Shown in pieces: positions 44,511-55,414 of a stretch of DNA of 64,000 nucleotides. The stretch comes from Gracilaria gracilis (Eukaryota > Rhodophyta > Florideophyceae > Gracilariales > Gracilariaceae): the NCBI GenBank assembly GCA_030374805.1, contig JARGSG010000224.1:186001-250000 (forward strand), in the 5' to 3' direction. The translations under genes and the position numbers were made by a program. Positions within the stretch are counted from its first letter, which is position 1. Each line of letters starts with the position of its first letter. The notes beneath the pieces are model-generated. The model saw only the letters and a list, made by a program, of their open reading frames with translations, did no database searches and had not been told where the DNA came from.

Positions 44511-46544
44511 TCAGTTTTTCTGAGCGTCGCCGCTATTTTGCGGAACCGTTGGGCTCGCAGATGCGGCTGCTGCTTCACCATGATGCGGTGAAGATTCCTG
44601 TTTTCCAGGCTGAGTATCCGCCTTCGCACGAAGGTACGATTTGTCAGGAACACGTTCCCGCTCGGCGGGCGTCAACGACTCATAATGGAGAACAATTTTT
44701 GCCATCTCCCTGAATGGTAACATACAGTTCGGGGCAATATGACCAGGTTTGTAGCAAACATGGCATATGAGCTGGCGAAGAGAATCCGCATTGGGCGGCC
44801 CTCGCTCCTGTCTCGGGGGGTAGGGATCCCTCCACCCGGGACGGGAGTTTCTGTATCCGCCAGAGTGCGGCACTAACAATGCCGGAACATGATTACCGGC
44901 GTACAGAGCAGCATCCGAATCTTCGGTTGTCGGTCCCATCGTAGATGGCAGGTCCGACGTTGCCAAAGATTGGTCACTCTGCACTAGGTGCACGTTGTCG
45001 TAGTTAGCATGGGCTGAACCTCTCGATTGATGCTGTGATAAATCCCTCTCTTCCAGATGGAATAGACGGCGTGTGCGGGACTTAATGCCGGCACGTGTTC
45101 GTGCCGCATCACCCTCCGCTTGGGCAAATTGAACCAGCTCCAAGTAGGAGATCTTGCGCTTGTTCTCCCGAGACCGGGCTACCAAAGTCCTAATCGAGGG
45201 AACCAAGCCATCCACAAACATGGTACATCGCTCGGCCGCGAAGTAGACGTTCCCACAGCGGTGAAAGGCCTTATTCAACCGTGTAGAATAAACGGTCTCC
45301 GTCTCTTCCGGTCCTTGCTTCGTGTCGCGCAATGCGAGTATGGCCTCTTGAATTGCGTTTCCTGTAGCGTAGGATCGCAGGAGGTACTGTACAGCCTCTG
45401 GCCAACAGGTCACTCCTCCCTCGGAGGCACGGGACGATCCGCGGACAGAGTTGTACTGGTCCTCGGCCATACCTTTTAAAAAGTAGGGCAGTGCGATGTA
45501 GGCTTGCGCCTCAGACATCCGAAGTACATCGGCTTCCCCAACATATCGGGCGAGAAAGTCCAACACCAGGATTGAATCCTGCCCAGAGAACTTATTGGGC
45601 TTCAGTGTGAGCTCCAGCCTCTTAATGTGGTCTTTCACTCGTCCAGTCCCGCGAGGGGTCCTTTCTCCACTGGAGTCTTCCAGCCGATAATATCGGTACG
45701 ACAGCAACTTCCGATACAATAAATTCGTCGGCTTCAGTTCCTTGAGTCCAAGGTGCTTTCGTCCTTTAGAACGGCTCCGGGCAACGCCTTGCGTGGCCTC
45801 GGTGGCCCGGGAACGGGTAGCACGAGAGCGTGGGGGCTCGTCCTCACTTTCCGAAGAATCGGTTGACGAATCCCTGACTTGGGCATTAGACTCAGAGGAT
45901 GAAGAAGAGGACGAATCAGGTTCCAATTTAACCTTTCTCTTCTTTCCCGCATGGCGGTCCTTGGAGCGGTGCGACTTCCGAGAACCTTCGGAAACCGGCA
46001 CGACGGGCGCCACAGAATCGTGGATGATGGTGTGCTCGACCGTTTCCAGACGGGCCGCTAAGCGGTTTAAACGATCAGCTGCCTGCTCATGCAGGACAGC
46101 CGATTCCTTTCGGTCTTCCATGATCTGGTTGACATCAGACCGTAAGACACGGACGTCTTGCGAAACATCCCGAACATCGGCTTCGTACAGCCGTTGCCGG
46201 AGTTTCGTAATGTCGTGAATCAGAGCCACGTGAGAGTTCTGCATCACGAGCACTTGTGCCTCTAATTCACGGAGGGTATACTCGTCGGACCTCGACGACA
46301 TGGCTTCAGCCGCTTGCGCGGAATTAGCCGGTCCTTGAGCTGTTGGGGCCCCATCGTTGGTACGGGGACCCCTGGAAGCCGGTGCTTTAGCGTTATCACC
46401 CGGGACGTTCAGTACATCCGTTGGTAACGGCGGGAGGCTTTGAGCCAGTCCAGATGATTCCGGTGGTCCGGCAATTGGGCCAGGTGCAGACTCAGCCTTC
46501 GAGCGACCGTTGTTACGGCGAGATGTCATTGTCCGCCGAAGCAA
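44511..46544 (-). CDS. gag: Gag polyprotein of element A
   Basis: 677 codons, uninterrupted. Residues 80-200 are predicted helical/coiled coil (ELEAQVLVMQNSHVALIHDI, HEQAADRLNRLAARLETVEH). They are followed by an acidic Ser-rich stretch (EPDSSSSSSSE), a basic stretch, and the capsid-like region with LKELKPTNLLYRKLLSYRYY and FSGQDSILVLDFLARYVGEA. A zinc knuckle CHVCYKPGHIAPNC (CX2CX4HX4C) lies at residues 594-607. Gag forms the particle that carries the RNA. The next frame (protease-pol) starts 2 nt after the stop, so expression would need reinitiation or a frame change near the junction. Confidence 0.93.
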   Translation of the reverse strand: MLRRTMTSRRNNGRSKAESAPGPIAGPPESSGLAQSLPPLPTDVLNVPGDNAKAPASRGPRTNDGAPTAQGPANSAQAAEAMSSRSDEYTLRELEAQVLVMQNSHVALIHDITKLRQRLYEADVRDVSQDVRVLRSDVNQIMEDRKESAVLHEQAADRLNRLAARLETVEHTIIHDSVAPVVPVSEGSRKSHRSKDRHAGKKRKVKLEPDSSSSSSSESNAQVRDSSTDSSESEDEPPRSRATRSRATEATQGVARSRSKGRKHLGLKELKPTNLLYRKLLSYRYYRLEDSSGERTPRGTGRVKDHIKRLELTLKPNKFSGQDSILVLDFLARYVGEADVLRMSEAQAYIALPYFLKGMAEDQYNSVRGSSRASEGGVTCWPEAVQYLLRSYATGNAIQEAILALRDTKQGPEETETVYSTRLNKAFHRCGNVYFAAERCTMFVDGLVPSIRTLVARSRENKRKISYLELVQFAQAEGDAARTRAGIKSRTRRLFHLEERDLSQHQSRGSAHANYDNVHLVQSDQSLATSDLPSTMGPTTEDSDAALYAGNHVPALLVPHSGGYRNSRPGWRDPYPPRQERGPPNADSLRQLICHVCYKPGHIAPNCMLPFREMAKIVLHYESLTPAERERVPDKSYLRAKADTQPGKQESSPHHGEAAAASASPTVPQNSGDAQKN

Positions 46545-46580
46545 TCGGGAGTTTTAAACGAACGATTACCGCTTCCAGCA

Positions 46581-46599
46581 GTTCTAAGTCGGGAGACCA
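46581..46599 (-). other. Candidate primer binding site of element A
   Basis: TGGTCTCCCGACTTAGAAC on the minus strand, 2 nt inside the 5' LTR and beginning TGG, as expected for pairing with the CCA end of a tRNA. Its complement ends GTCGGGAGACCA. I do not assign the tRNA. Confidence 0.7.
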
Positions 46600-46601
46600 C
46601 T

Positions 46602-47452
46602 TGTGGGGCAAAGCCGGGAACGCAAGGAAAGAACACAAACCGCGCCAGCGGCTACGCACCCAAGGTGTTCAGCCTTGCTCCCTATTGGGGCAGAGCAGTG
46701 GCAGAACCCTCCGATGAGGCCGACACGTGCCGGGCGTAACTCCGGGCAGCCTCTTCCTGACTTACAGACGGAGGTTGGGGGTGGAAATCGGGGTGCCAAC
46801 AGGATGGATTCCACTGGGTGTGGCGTATCCCGTAGCAAAAGGGACGGGAAAGAAGGTAGCAAAATGAGCCGCACTGCGGAGCACAGACTCGTGAGAGCTG
46901 GGAATAATCCCGAGACAAAAAGGGGCAAACCTGTACAACAGGGCGAAGTGTAACGAAGCCGTAAGACGGGAAAACAGAAAGAGTGTATGGAAGAATGATA
47001 AATAAGAGGCCGTAACGACGGATCGGTGCTTCTCGGTGACGGAGGTGGATAACTTGTCCGGATAAGCGGCGGTATTCCCCGGGAATGGGGCAAAAGACGG
47101 TGCGCAAGCGGAACTCAAGCTAGAGCCAACGCCTCGTTGAGGTTTACTTCCCGTACAGTGGCGGCAAGTGCCGCCACTTATATACGGCTGACAAATATCA
47201 CTAAAATATCTAAGTACCCGGCACGCCGGCCAACACTACCCACGTGTACCTCCGTGGCACACTGACAACGGCGCATCCGGTAATCGGGCGCGGGCACACA
47301 CGTGTCGCTCCAATCCTACCCTTCATAGGCGGATCCCTAATCCGGGCCAAATAGGCAAATAGACTTCATAATAGTAGGAAGTTCAGCCGAAAATAACAAC
47401 GGATATATGAGTGGCATCCCCCTCAGTCCCTGCCAAGGGCAATTGCTCTACA
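46602..47452 (-). repeat. 5' LTR of element A
   Basis: 851 bp, about 11 differences from 36105-36955, no indels. It should carry the promoter of the element. Confidence 0.97.
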
Positions 47453-47592
47453 GTTTCCGAACTCACTGTAACTCTGTAAGTGTTAAATATTTAGAACTAG
47501 GGCGGCCAATAGGGATATATATGCATAGATAACTCCTTATGGATGACGATTAGAAGAATACACACCCATGAAATAGGAATTCTCTATAGGCA
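47453..47592 (+). repeat. Dispersed repeat R1, second part
   Basis: Continues the repeat cut by element A (TAAATATTTAGAACTAGGGC, GATTAGAAGAATAC) and aligns with 57040-57174. Confidence 0.85.
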
Positions 47593-48161
47593 TTTACCAC
47601 ATCTATTGAACACACCTCATATCAGCCATTAACTCTGTCACTGTTGATTCACCTTCACATCACGTGCTACCTTCTCCACCATTCCGTTCCACTAATCTTT
47701 CGCTATATTATCCTCCCTGCTACGTACCCCTCCTCTCCCCCAACAGCTCACACCGCTCCCCGTCATGCCTAATTGCTGCTTTGACGACACCTCCTTCTCT
47801 ATCGCATCATTTCTGCCATTCAAAGGCACTAAAGAAGGTGCCCCTACCGTCTCACCGGCGAGTAGCTTCTCGCCTCCCCAGCAGGTGTCCTTTCCAGCTT
47901 CTTCAACGCACAAAGCGTCACAAGGCGAACCCCTAACTACCGCCACCACTTTCATCCCCTACCTTCAATCGCTTTTTCGACAACGTCCGCGTCGATGACG
48001 ATTACTCCTACCACCAGCAACAGCTCTCTCTCCCTCCACAGCCAGAAGGCCTACTACATCCCCAGCATCCCCGTCTGCTCTATCTCCCTCTGCCCACCTC
48101 TTCCACTTCCCACCTTTTTCCTCTCCTTAACAACCACCACCTTGAATGCACGGTCTTCTAA
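47593..48161. other. C/T-rich sequence, no gene assigned
   Basis: Pyrimidine-rich plus strand with overlapping short frames on both strands. It may be the upstream part of the decayed gene at 48162-49085. Confidence 0.35.
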
Positions 48162-49085
48162 ATGTTTTCCATCGCCTCCAACCGTAGCCTCAGCAAGGCA
48201 GAGAAACTCATCTCTGTACTCCATGTCCCCACATTCTCAAAATTCGCCTCTCACAACTCAATGTCTTTGGCTACCCAGTGCCTCCAATATCAAATAGACC
48301 TCTTCCAACACCGAATCAGCATCATCGGTTTTACCCCCACCACACTCCGCAACCCCCAGCACCTCTTCACTGCCATCATCTTCAGAAAAAATGCAACCCA
48401 AGTCTTTAAGCAATAACTCAAACTCGCCCACCTCCACAACACCTTCTTCTACGGTCTCTCACGCAACCTCCTCTTTATCTCCTGCTTCCGCCCACCCCAT
48501 GGCTCCCTCCCTCAAAAAGAAGCAGTTCCAGTTTTCAAGCATTAAACTACGCGGTCCTTCGATGACTCGTTCATTTAGCACTCCCCCAACACCACCGTTA
48601 TCTATTCCTGCATCGGCCTCGTCCAAGTGTATTCCGACAAGTTCTCTAGCCCCCCAAAATCCTCTTCCACCACCTATCACTCTCTTTGCAACGCCCTCCT
48701 CAACTTCTCCGATTCCTCCCGTTGCAAATACATCACCGACAACCTGAACCTGATCGAATACTTGCGAACCTTTTTCAATCCGGCGACGACTTCTCAACAC
48801 CCCGATAGCATTCCCCAAACCTCGTCCGGCATCTCCCGACCTACCAAAATGACACTCACACGGCATACCATCTCTAACCCTCTGTAACTTCTTCTCATCT
48901 CCGGACCCCGCGGCTTCTGCCTTCGTGATGCTCATGGCTTTCTCCGACACTTTCACTAAATTATCGCCTCCTACTGCGCCGAGATCTTAGAAGTAAAGCA
49001 TATTTTTGGCATCTCTCACGGCATCCGTCCCAAGCATCTATGCCACAGATGTGCAGCCTCCGTTCCATTCTCCATCATCAGTAAC
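48162..49085 (+). pseudogene. Decayed transposase fragment, possibly KDZ/Plavaka-like
   Basis: Plus-strand frames with several stops read in order: SLSKAEKLISVLHVPTFSKF, a block NALLNFSDSSRCKYITDNLN that resembles the '(I/L)NF..S.R...EN(L/I)' segment of Plavaka-type transposases, and finally FGISHGIRPKHLCHRCAAS, which resembles their G....H.a...C..C segment before the next conserved block. Stops are TAA and TAG. No catalytic residues could be placed. The strand is pyrimidine-rich, which creates long frames on both strands, so the call depends on the two motif-like blocks only. Confidence 0.3.
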
Positions 49086-49668
49086 TTTTTCACTTGTCCG
49101 GCGGTCAAGTGGCAGGCTCCGACGGGGAGTTGACGGAGCGCGCCCCTGTAATTGAGCCAGAACTAACTCTTTTTTTACGACGGAGCAACCCGCCACATTG
49201 ATTGCCGTACAGCAACCGGAACCTTTCGGAAGAAGGATGTTGGGAACAGAGTCGGAACCTTCCGCCGCAATGAGTCCAGTTCTCTCTTCGGAACATTCCG
49301 CGCGCAACTACATGTTCTGTTAGAAGAGAAAGCATTTATGATACGCACTAAATCGGCGACGAGCTCTAACAATTGTACCTGTCCCATAGACAGAAATTTG
49401 GCGTTCTGTGTGCATTTACGTTCTCAATAAAGCTTTCACTCTCTTGCTCTTATCACATACTGCCTTATCACGCAACACCTTGTAATCTTTCTTACGACCC
49501 AGTAGTTTACATTAGACAGAGAGCGATGGCTTCACTATCCACCCATAAATATGTGACGCCTCAAAGCTGGCAGTTCCAAGACCCCACCACAGCTAAAGAC
49601 ATGTTGTTAGCCCATACATTTTGCCAATTTTTATCTTCTCTGCGCAACGGGTTGCTCAGTGCGAAATG
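49086..49668. other. Spacer, no gene seen
   Basis: No domain recognised. A short plus-strand frame (49373-49765) overlaps the last exon of the minus-strand gene and is probably its shadow. Confidence 0.4.
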
Positions 49669-50884
49669 CTACACCACCATTTGGGTCTTTAGAGCATTGG
49701 TCGCGTTCGAATCAAGTTCTGAAACAACCTTGAATCGTCCCCTTTTCAATGATGGCCCACCATAAATATCTTCAGATAGACCATACCGGTCAGCAGTCTT
49801 CGCATACTTCTCCTGAATTAAGATTGTAAACTTTGCCCAGTAGGGCTCGTGCGACAAACGATATCCCCTGCGTTTGATCTTTCCAATCCCTTCAAGAACC
49901 TTCAATAACTATTAGGAAACAATAAGAAAGCGAAGCCAGGAGTTAAAACAGTTAGAAGCCCATTTCTTGCCCTTTGTAACCGCGAAAACCTACCTTTAAA
50001 TCCATAAAGCCGATCGTGTACATATTGACCTGTAGCGTATCTCCAATCTGCCGAGCAGGAATAGCTTCCGACAAATTAGCGTTTGGAAACATCTCTTGCA
50101 GCATATCCCTTGCCGATAGGGCAGTGCTCAACGCCGCAGATTGCCCTCCTAGCCACGCATTGTACCAAGCATTCTCATAGGCTTCCTCCATCAAAATATG
50201 TTCATTGTCAAGCAAATTCTTCGCTGCCGTTCTCCTATCGTCTTCGCTGCTCACGTGAGACCTAATCTCTGCAAAATAGTTATACTATTTCACAATAGTG
50301 CCCAAAAAAGAGTCAACCTTTGCAATGTCACATACAAAACTGTCAGTGACCGGAGGTTGTAGATATTGCCATGTAGAATTAAACGGACTAACTCACCAGT
50401 TTGTCCCGAATTGCGTCTTGTGCTCTATTCATTCCAATAGCGATGAATGAACCAACTCTTTGCTTCGTCTCCTTCTTGTTCTTTCTCTGTGACAAGAACT
50501 CCCCCAAGAACCTCTGGATATCCGAATCGGTGCATTGAGGTTGTAAGACATACGCAGCCGCTTGAACCACCAGCTGTGAGTCTTCCGAAGCACTTGCACT
50601 CGAAGCCCCAAAGAGACCTGAACCCTTGTTGGTATGTAAGAATTCCAGGCTAATGTAGTATTTCACGTACTCCTAATATCAGAGAATGTTGGTGTCAGAT
50701 TAGAGTAGAACCGTACACGTGATTCTTTTTGTAAGGCAACCACTGGATGCCCATACCTACCCGTGCTGCTTCCGACTTCTTTGAATTTGTTCGTAGAAAG
50801 ATAAGAGATATTAGAATCAAGATAATAAAGATTAGAAGAAGCATAACTTACCGATTGAAAGTCCAGGACTGTGTTCTGCGGCAT
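49669..50884 (-). CDS. Spliced gene of unknown function, five exons, all introns phase 0
   Basis: Exons on the minus strand: 50884-50852, 50778-50761, 50672-50397, 50266-49994, 49908-49669. Introns are 73, 88, 130 and 85 nt: GTAAGT...AAAG, GTAGGT...TTAG (with CTAATCTGAC), GTGAGT...CAGAG and GTAGGT...ATAG (with CCTAATAG). Each joins frames in phase 0 and removes stops, giving 279 residues. Features: helical N-terminus (KSEAAREYVKYYISLEFLHT), a Ser/Ala-rich bend, a helical region (DSDIQRFLGEFLSQRKNKKE), DNEHILMEEAYENAWYNAWL, and a basic C-terminal part (KIKRRGYRLSHEPYWAKFTI). No family recognised. It is the only gene here whose structure looks fully intact. It is divergent from the KDZ-like transposase at 51.5 kb and could be its partner or a host gene. 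Confidence 0.7.
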
Positions 50885-50905
50885 GTGTTCCCCTGTGATA
50901 TGCTG

Positions 50906-51354
50906 TCACACCAGTTGCAGCTCCTGAAGTAGCGATTGTTTCCATTCTTTGCTGGCAGCCCTTTCATCGTCCTTTGCTTTTATTTTCTCGTTGCGACGGA
51001 CTTCCAGCTCGTGTCTTTCAGCTTCCAATCTTCGTACAGTTATAGTGCGCATTCTTTTTAATTCAGAGCGTATAGACGCCAATTCTTCTTTTTCCCCAAT
51101 GCATTGACAACCCGAACTGCCTCGTAATTCTGTCATTCGGGCTCCTCTAACTTCCTCAGCCGCAGTGTGTGATCTCCTTTGTGACTTTCGCTACTTTGCA
51201 AGAGGGGACGATTCTGCAGCTCTCTGGGAAGGTTTCCGTTTCCTCTTCGACTGGGCAGTACAAATACCCGCCCCACCACTTTGTTCTCTTCTATTACAGC
51301 CCTGGTTACCTGTGTTAAGTGGAGGACCTCTTCCGGGACAAACTTCATCTGCAT
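50906..51354 (-). CDS. Upstream coiled-coil frames, possible N-terminus of the spliced gene
   Basis: Two minus-strand frames. 51354-51133 (73 codons, VPEEVLHLTQVTRAVIEENK) ends in ATGA, where the next frame 51136-50906 (76 codons) begins. The second is a charged coiled coil (KEELASIRSELKRMRTITVR, SKEWKQSLLQELQLV). It ends with TGA 22 nt before the ATG at 50884 and is in the same frame as the spliced gene, so it could be its N-terminus if the TGA lies in a very short intron (GTGTGA...CCGCAG, 36 nt), or if the TGA is a recent mutation. Confidence 0.4.
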
Positions 51355-51499
51355 CAGAGTTCATGAGCAGATAGGGAAAGCGTTCAACACAAAGGGATAG
51401 CTGAAAAATCTGTGAGTGTCGAGTGTCCGTGACTCTGCAAGAAAAGCGTTTGCCGCATTATGAGTAGATCTACACCCGTTCGTATGAGCAAAGGTAGCG

Positions 51500-54400
51500 T
51501 TGTACCCAGAAGCCGAAGTGAAAACTATGAAACGAAACCTGTACAAACCTGATGAAACGAAACAGATTGGGAAAAAAATCCTTGGGGTGATACAGATGCC
51601 ATATGACAAACGAGTAGACTTCGACAGAAGTCTGCTCTTGATAATTTTTGGGAACTCAGGAACATCCTTCAAAGGAAACCACGGGAGCTTTTGAATGTCA
51701 TATATGCTTCAAATCTTTTCGTGAAAGAGTCAGACTTCGTAGTCACATCAGTAAAACGCACAAACTAGCGAGACCTTTCAACAGGCCCCATGCAAATAAA
51801 CCAATTTCCTCGAATGAAGCGGTGCAACATCAGTGGACAAAGTGAAAAGAACAAAGTATCCCTGCAAAACAACTATGTGTTATTAATAACCTGGAGCAAC
51901 ACTCGATGCTACAAACTTGTGACCAAGAATATGCAGGATCTGAATATGGTGCTCTTGAATCAACGCACCATGGCAACGCGACACAGGAATTGAATGTGGG
52001 CATTGCTTGGGATGTATGGAGGTTCTAAGAGGGTTTTGGTGACTCCTCGCGTTTGATTTTCCCAGAGGTATCAAATAGGTTTCTAGATCTGACTTCTTCC
52101 CTTTTTTCTGTTCAAGATTTGGTTTCGTATTGCAATCAAAACTCCATGAGTCTGAACAAAGCCAAAGCACTCTTCCACCTTGTGATAAGTATTGAACGAC
52201 ACTCTCCGTCCCAATATCGGTATATAAGCAAACAATTTAAAGAAGGAGAACAGTTTGTGAAGTACCTTGAGAACATTCTTCGTCATGTGGTACACCGAGA
52301 GAAATGGAAAAAGGCAATCATCAAAACAAACATGGGAACAAATGAGAAGGGGGTATTCCATTCTGTGCTTGAGTTGATGATGACGGTTCTACAGAACGCT
52401 GGAGGAGTTAGCTCAATTGTTATTTTTCAGAGGAGAGTAGAGAATGGTTAAAGGGTTTTCAGCGCTCCATGGGACAGCGGTGCATTCGAAGAGTACACTA
52501 CAGAGCGGTCAAGGACAAAACAAAGTCAGAAAGCCATTATCTGTGTCGAAAAGTATTTTGATGGACATATTCTTTCCGCATCTGGTTCGCAATCAGCCAG
52601 CAACGTCCGAGTGAGGTTTTGCAACATAGTTGGAGAGTCCAAAAACTGGTACGAGGTGGGTATTGCACCCTGGGTAGATGATGGCAACAGACAGTTCAGC
52701 GAAGCACAACTTCGGGACGAACGAGCTATTCTGATGCAAAGATTCCACTTCGCATTATTCCAAGACTTTGTTAGGGCGTCCCACATTGGGGTGATTGTTG
52801 ACAAGATAATGGTATATCCCAGGGTTCTTACACATGTCGAAGACCAGAAACAAGAGAGACAATCTCTGTCCTTCAGGAGCGCGGGATCGTCACATGACTG
52901 CACACCGTGCTCAAAACCATTCCAGTTCCAGATTAAAAAGAGACCAGAATGTTCATCCGAACCAGCAACTGTAGCAGTCCCGACTGAATTACGGTTTGAC
53001 AATTTGGAACCCAGACAAAGGCTCTCCTCCGAGGATCAGCATCAGATCAAAGAGGAACTTGAAGAGGCCAAAGTGTAGATGAGAAAGCAGGTGAATAGCC
53101 TTCAAATGAACAAGATAAAAGCTCCGAAGAGAAGGGTGACCAAGACCGTGAGTGCCCAGCCTTTGGTCTCAGGGTACGACATGACATATACGGACTTTCG
53201 CTCTTCTCTTGAAGCAAATAGGTTCTTGCATGAAACCAGTGCAACCGATCTCCCTCCTGCAGCAGCAGCAATTGTGGGACTTGGCAGTGCACCGTATAGA
53301 TTGTATCGGTCTCTGCCACTAGACAAACTACACGTATTCGAGCATGGAATCGTGAGACAAATCTGTGACGATGCACACAAGTGTTTCTTGCATGATTCAG
53401 AATACCGAGGCGTCCCAAGATCCACGCTGATCAACATAGCCAAGCAACGCATGATGGACATTTCGAAAGCCGCAAACGTGCCTTGCAAGCCTCCCTTTTC
53501 GCTCCATGAAGCAAAAAAAGTGGGTATGACAGGCTTGACAAGGAGGCTTCAAACCCCATTTCTGTGGGTATGTGTGATAGCACTCTCACGTAAAACCTGT
53601 CTGGATGAAAAGCCACTGCTTCAGGCTTGCTTGAAGGTAGACTACATGCAAAGAGTTTTGATGGGAGTGAACGAATTCAGTGAAAAGATTACTACACAGA
53701 ACAAGAGATAAAAAATATACAGGATGCGTGCTTCGACGCAGCAGCACAAATTTCCAGAACCGTCCACTGCCAAATTAACACAAAGTTGCATCGAGTGATG
53801 TACCACGTAGCAGATCACTTAAGAGATTACGGATGCATCAGACGCGGGGAAACAGATGAGGAAGAATCGAAACATAAAGAGACAAAAGTGGCGTACTGGG
53901 CAACAAACAAAAGACTCAACACTCTTGGCCCCCAGCTTCTGAATGCCCGAGTAGTGATTGATAGAAAAGAAGAGCATACGATGGATGAAGCATCGTGTAG
54001 TGCTATAGAAGAAACTGATTTGAATGAATCCGAACAGAAGGAGGTAGATGAGATTGAAACTGTTGCAAACATTATAAATAAAGCACTGCCATTGTTCTGC
54101 GATCTGAAGAATATCGATGAAAACATGAACAAAATACTGCGCTTTTCTTCACTTCAAGGACGATTGACTCGAATGAAATCAGTTACATTCGAGGCTCAGT
54201 TTGAGTGGAACTGTGCAAAACGAATGAATCAAACGCTTTTTTGTGGAGAAAAAGTGTATGGTGCAAGCAATAAGCATGATGCGGTAGTCTATGAAAGAAA
54301 TGGGAGGTGAACGTACGGGGTTATGCATTCATTGTATAAGCTGGAGGCAATGAAAAACGAGCAAATTTGCCTTGTTCGGAGATTGAAACCGGTTGGACCA

Positions 54401-54568
54401 GAACCAGGAAATGTAGAAGTAGTAAGAAAATACGGAATGCATCGTTTCGGGTATTATGTACATTCGAACAAGATTGGCTTTGAAGTCGAATCTGCCTGCA
54501 AAGGCTTGCTGTTGTCGTGTTTGATCCCTTTGTTTTGCGTCGGTTGTATAGGAGTGATACGCGGTTAA
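51500..54568 (+). pseudogene. KDZ/Plavaka-like transposase with C2H2 finger, decayed
   Basis: An N-terminal C2H2 finger (51690-51760: FECHICFKSFRERVRLRSHI then SKTH) is followed by one frame running from 52053 to 53711, interrupted only by TAA (52449) and TAG (53076). It continues in another frame from about 53711 to 54568 with a TGA at 54308. Family-like blocks: RFCNIVGESKNWYEVGIAPW, KIMVYPRVLTHVEDQKQERQ, LPLDKLHVFEHGIVRQICDD, and HRVMYHVADHLRDYGCI...ESKHKETKVAYWATNKR, which has the H-E-E-x-H-K-x-x-K-x-x-Y-x-x-TN pattern of Plavaka-type KDZ enzymes. The C-terminal 80 residues (GNVEVVRKYGMHRFGYYV) may be a small beta domain. Terminal repeats were not found. Family assignment is by pattern only. 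Confidence 0.55.
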
Positions 54569-55414
54569 TTTGCATTTCATGCGATTCTTTGCAGGACCAT
54601 TCCTTTTTGAGGTGAAGGGCCACAAGTTCACTTCATTTGAGAAGCAAAATTGTGACTAGAGAGGCTGCGAGGAGTTGAAGAAGCAGCTGGGTGGCGTTGC
54701 TAGCTCTAGCTATCTCTGCTTGTGGGCGCCCCGAAATTGGCGATGCAGATTTCTGGTTGTACTGGAGTGCCCAATGCTTTATTTGAAAGATTTAAAAAAT
54801 GCTTTTGAACTTTGATACCTTTGTATCCAGATCACAATCTGCCTCCACCTCGCCCAAGCTGATACACATTTGGTACGTGTCGTTGGGCATCGGAACAAAC
54901 CGTACCCATTCGGCGCCAAAACTCTTCCATTGGTAATCGTAAAGGATTCGTGATGATCTACATATCGCATCCCCCGCCCTCGATCTCAGACCCAGATCCT
55001 CGCCGCGCGTAAACCACACTCAGCCCGCCTCCAATATTCCGAAAAAGGCCCCGTTTCAAGAAAGCTCAGAATCGTTTGCAACACTAAGTAACAGGCCCTT
55101 GAAGCTCTCCAATCCCTTTCTCTCGCAAAACACTCCTCCATCTTTTAGTCCTACCTTCTTATCAACATCACCGCTCCCTCTTCCTTTACAACATTTTCAC
55201 TTTCCAACCACTCTATAACTTCCACTTCGGCATTAAAAATCTCATCAACCACTTAGCCATCGAAGACTGAAGTCAGAGACCCTTTTCACTACAATTCGTT
55301 CCTCCAAGTCCCGTCGTTTCTTCAACGCCGTCCGCTTCGCACTCTTCAGACACAAGAGCACCATTTTTCCCGCCATCAAAATGTACTTCCTACCTAGAAT
55401 ACTAGGAGGCAACC
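54569..55414. other. Unassigned interval
   Basis: A minus-strand frame 55019-54792 (75 codons, SFGAEWVRFVPMPNDTYQM) looks protein-like but is not recognised. From 55020 to 55414 the plus strand is C/T-rich without a clear gene. Confidence 0.3.

Larger units (their letters stand above)
36105..47452 (-). mobile_element. Ty3/gypsy chromovirus, element A (young, nearly intact)
   Basis: Two LTRs of exactly 851 bp (36105-36955, 46602-47452) begin TG and end CA and differ at about 11 positions. The 5 bp target GTTTC is perfectly duplicated (36100-36104, 47453-47457). On the minus strand: 5' LTR, PBS, gag (677 aa), protease-RT-RNaseH-integrase-chromodomain in one frame with a single TAG, then a region carrying a large antisense gene, PPT and 3' LTR. 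Total 11348 bp, long for a chromovirus because of the extra gene. The high LTR identity indicates recent insertion. Confidence 0.97.

Noticed and set aside
46584-47118. Overlapping ~100-190 codon minus-strand frames in both LTRs of element A (also 36009-36621)
   Set aside because: They are identical in both LTRs, lie wholly in LTR sequence and show no domain; LTRs are not expected to code.
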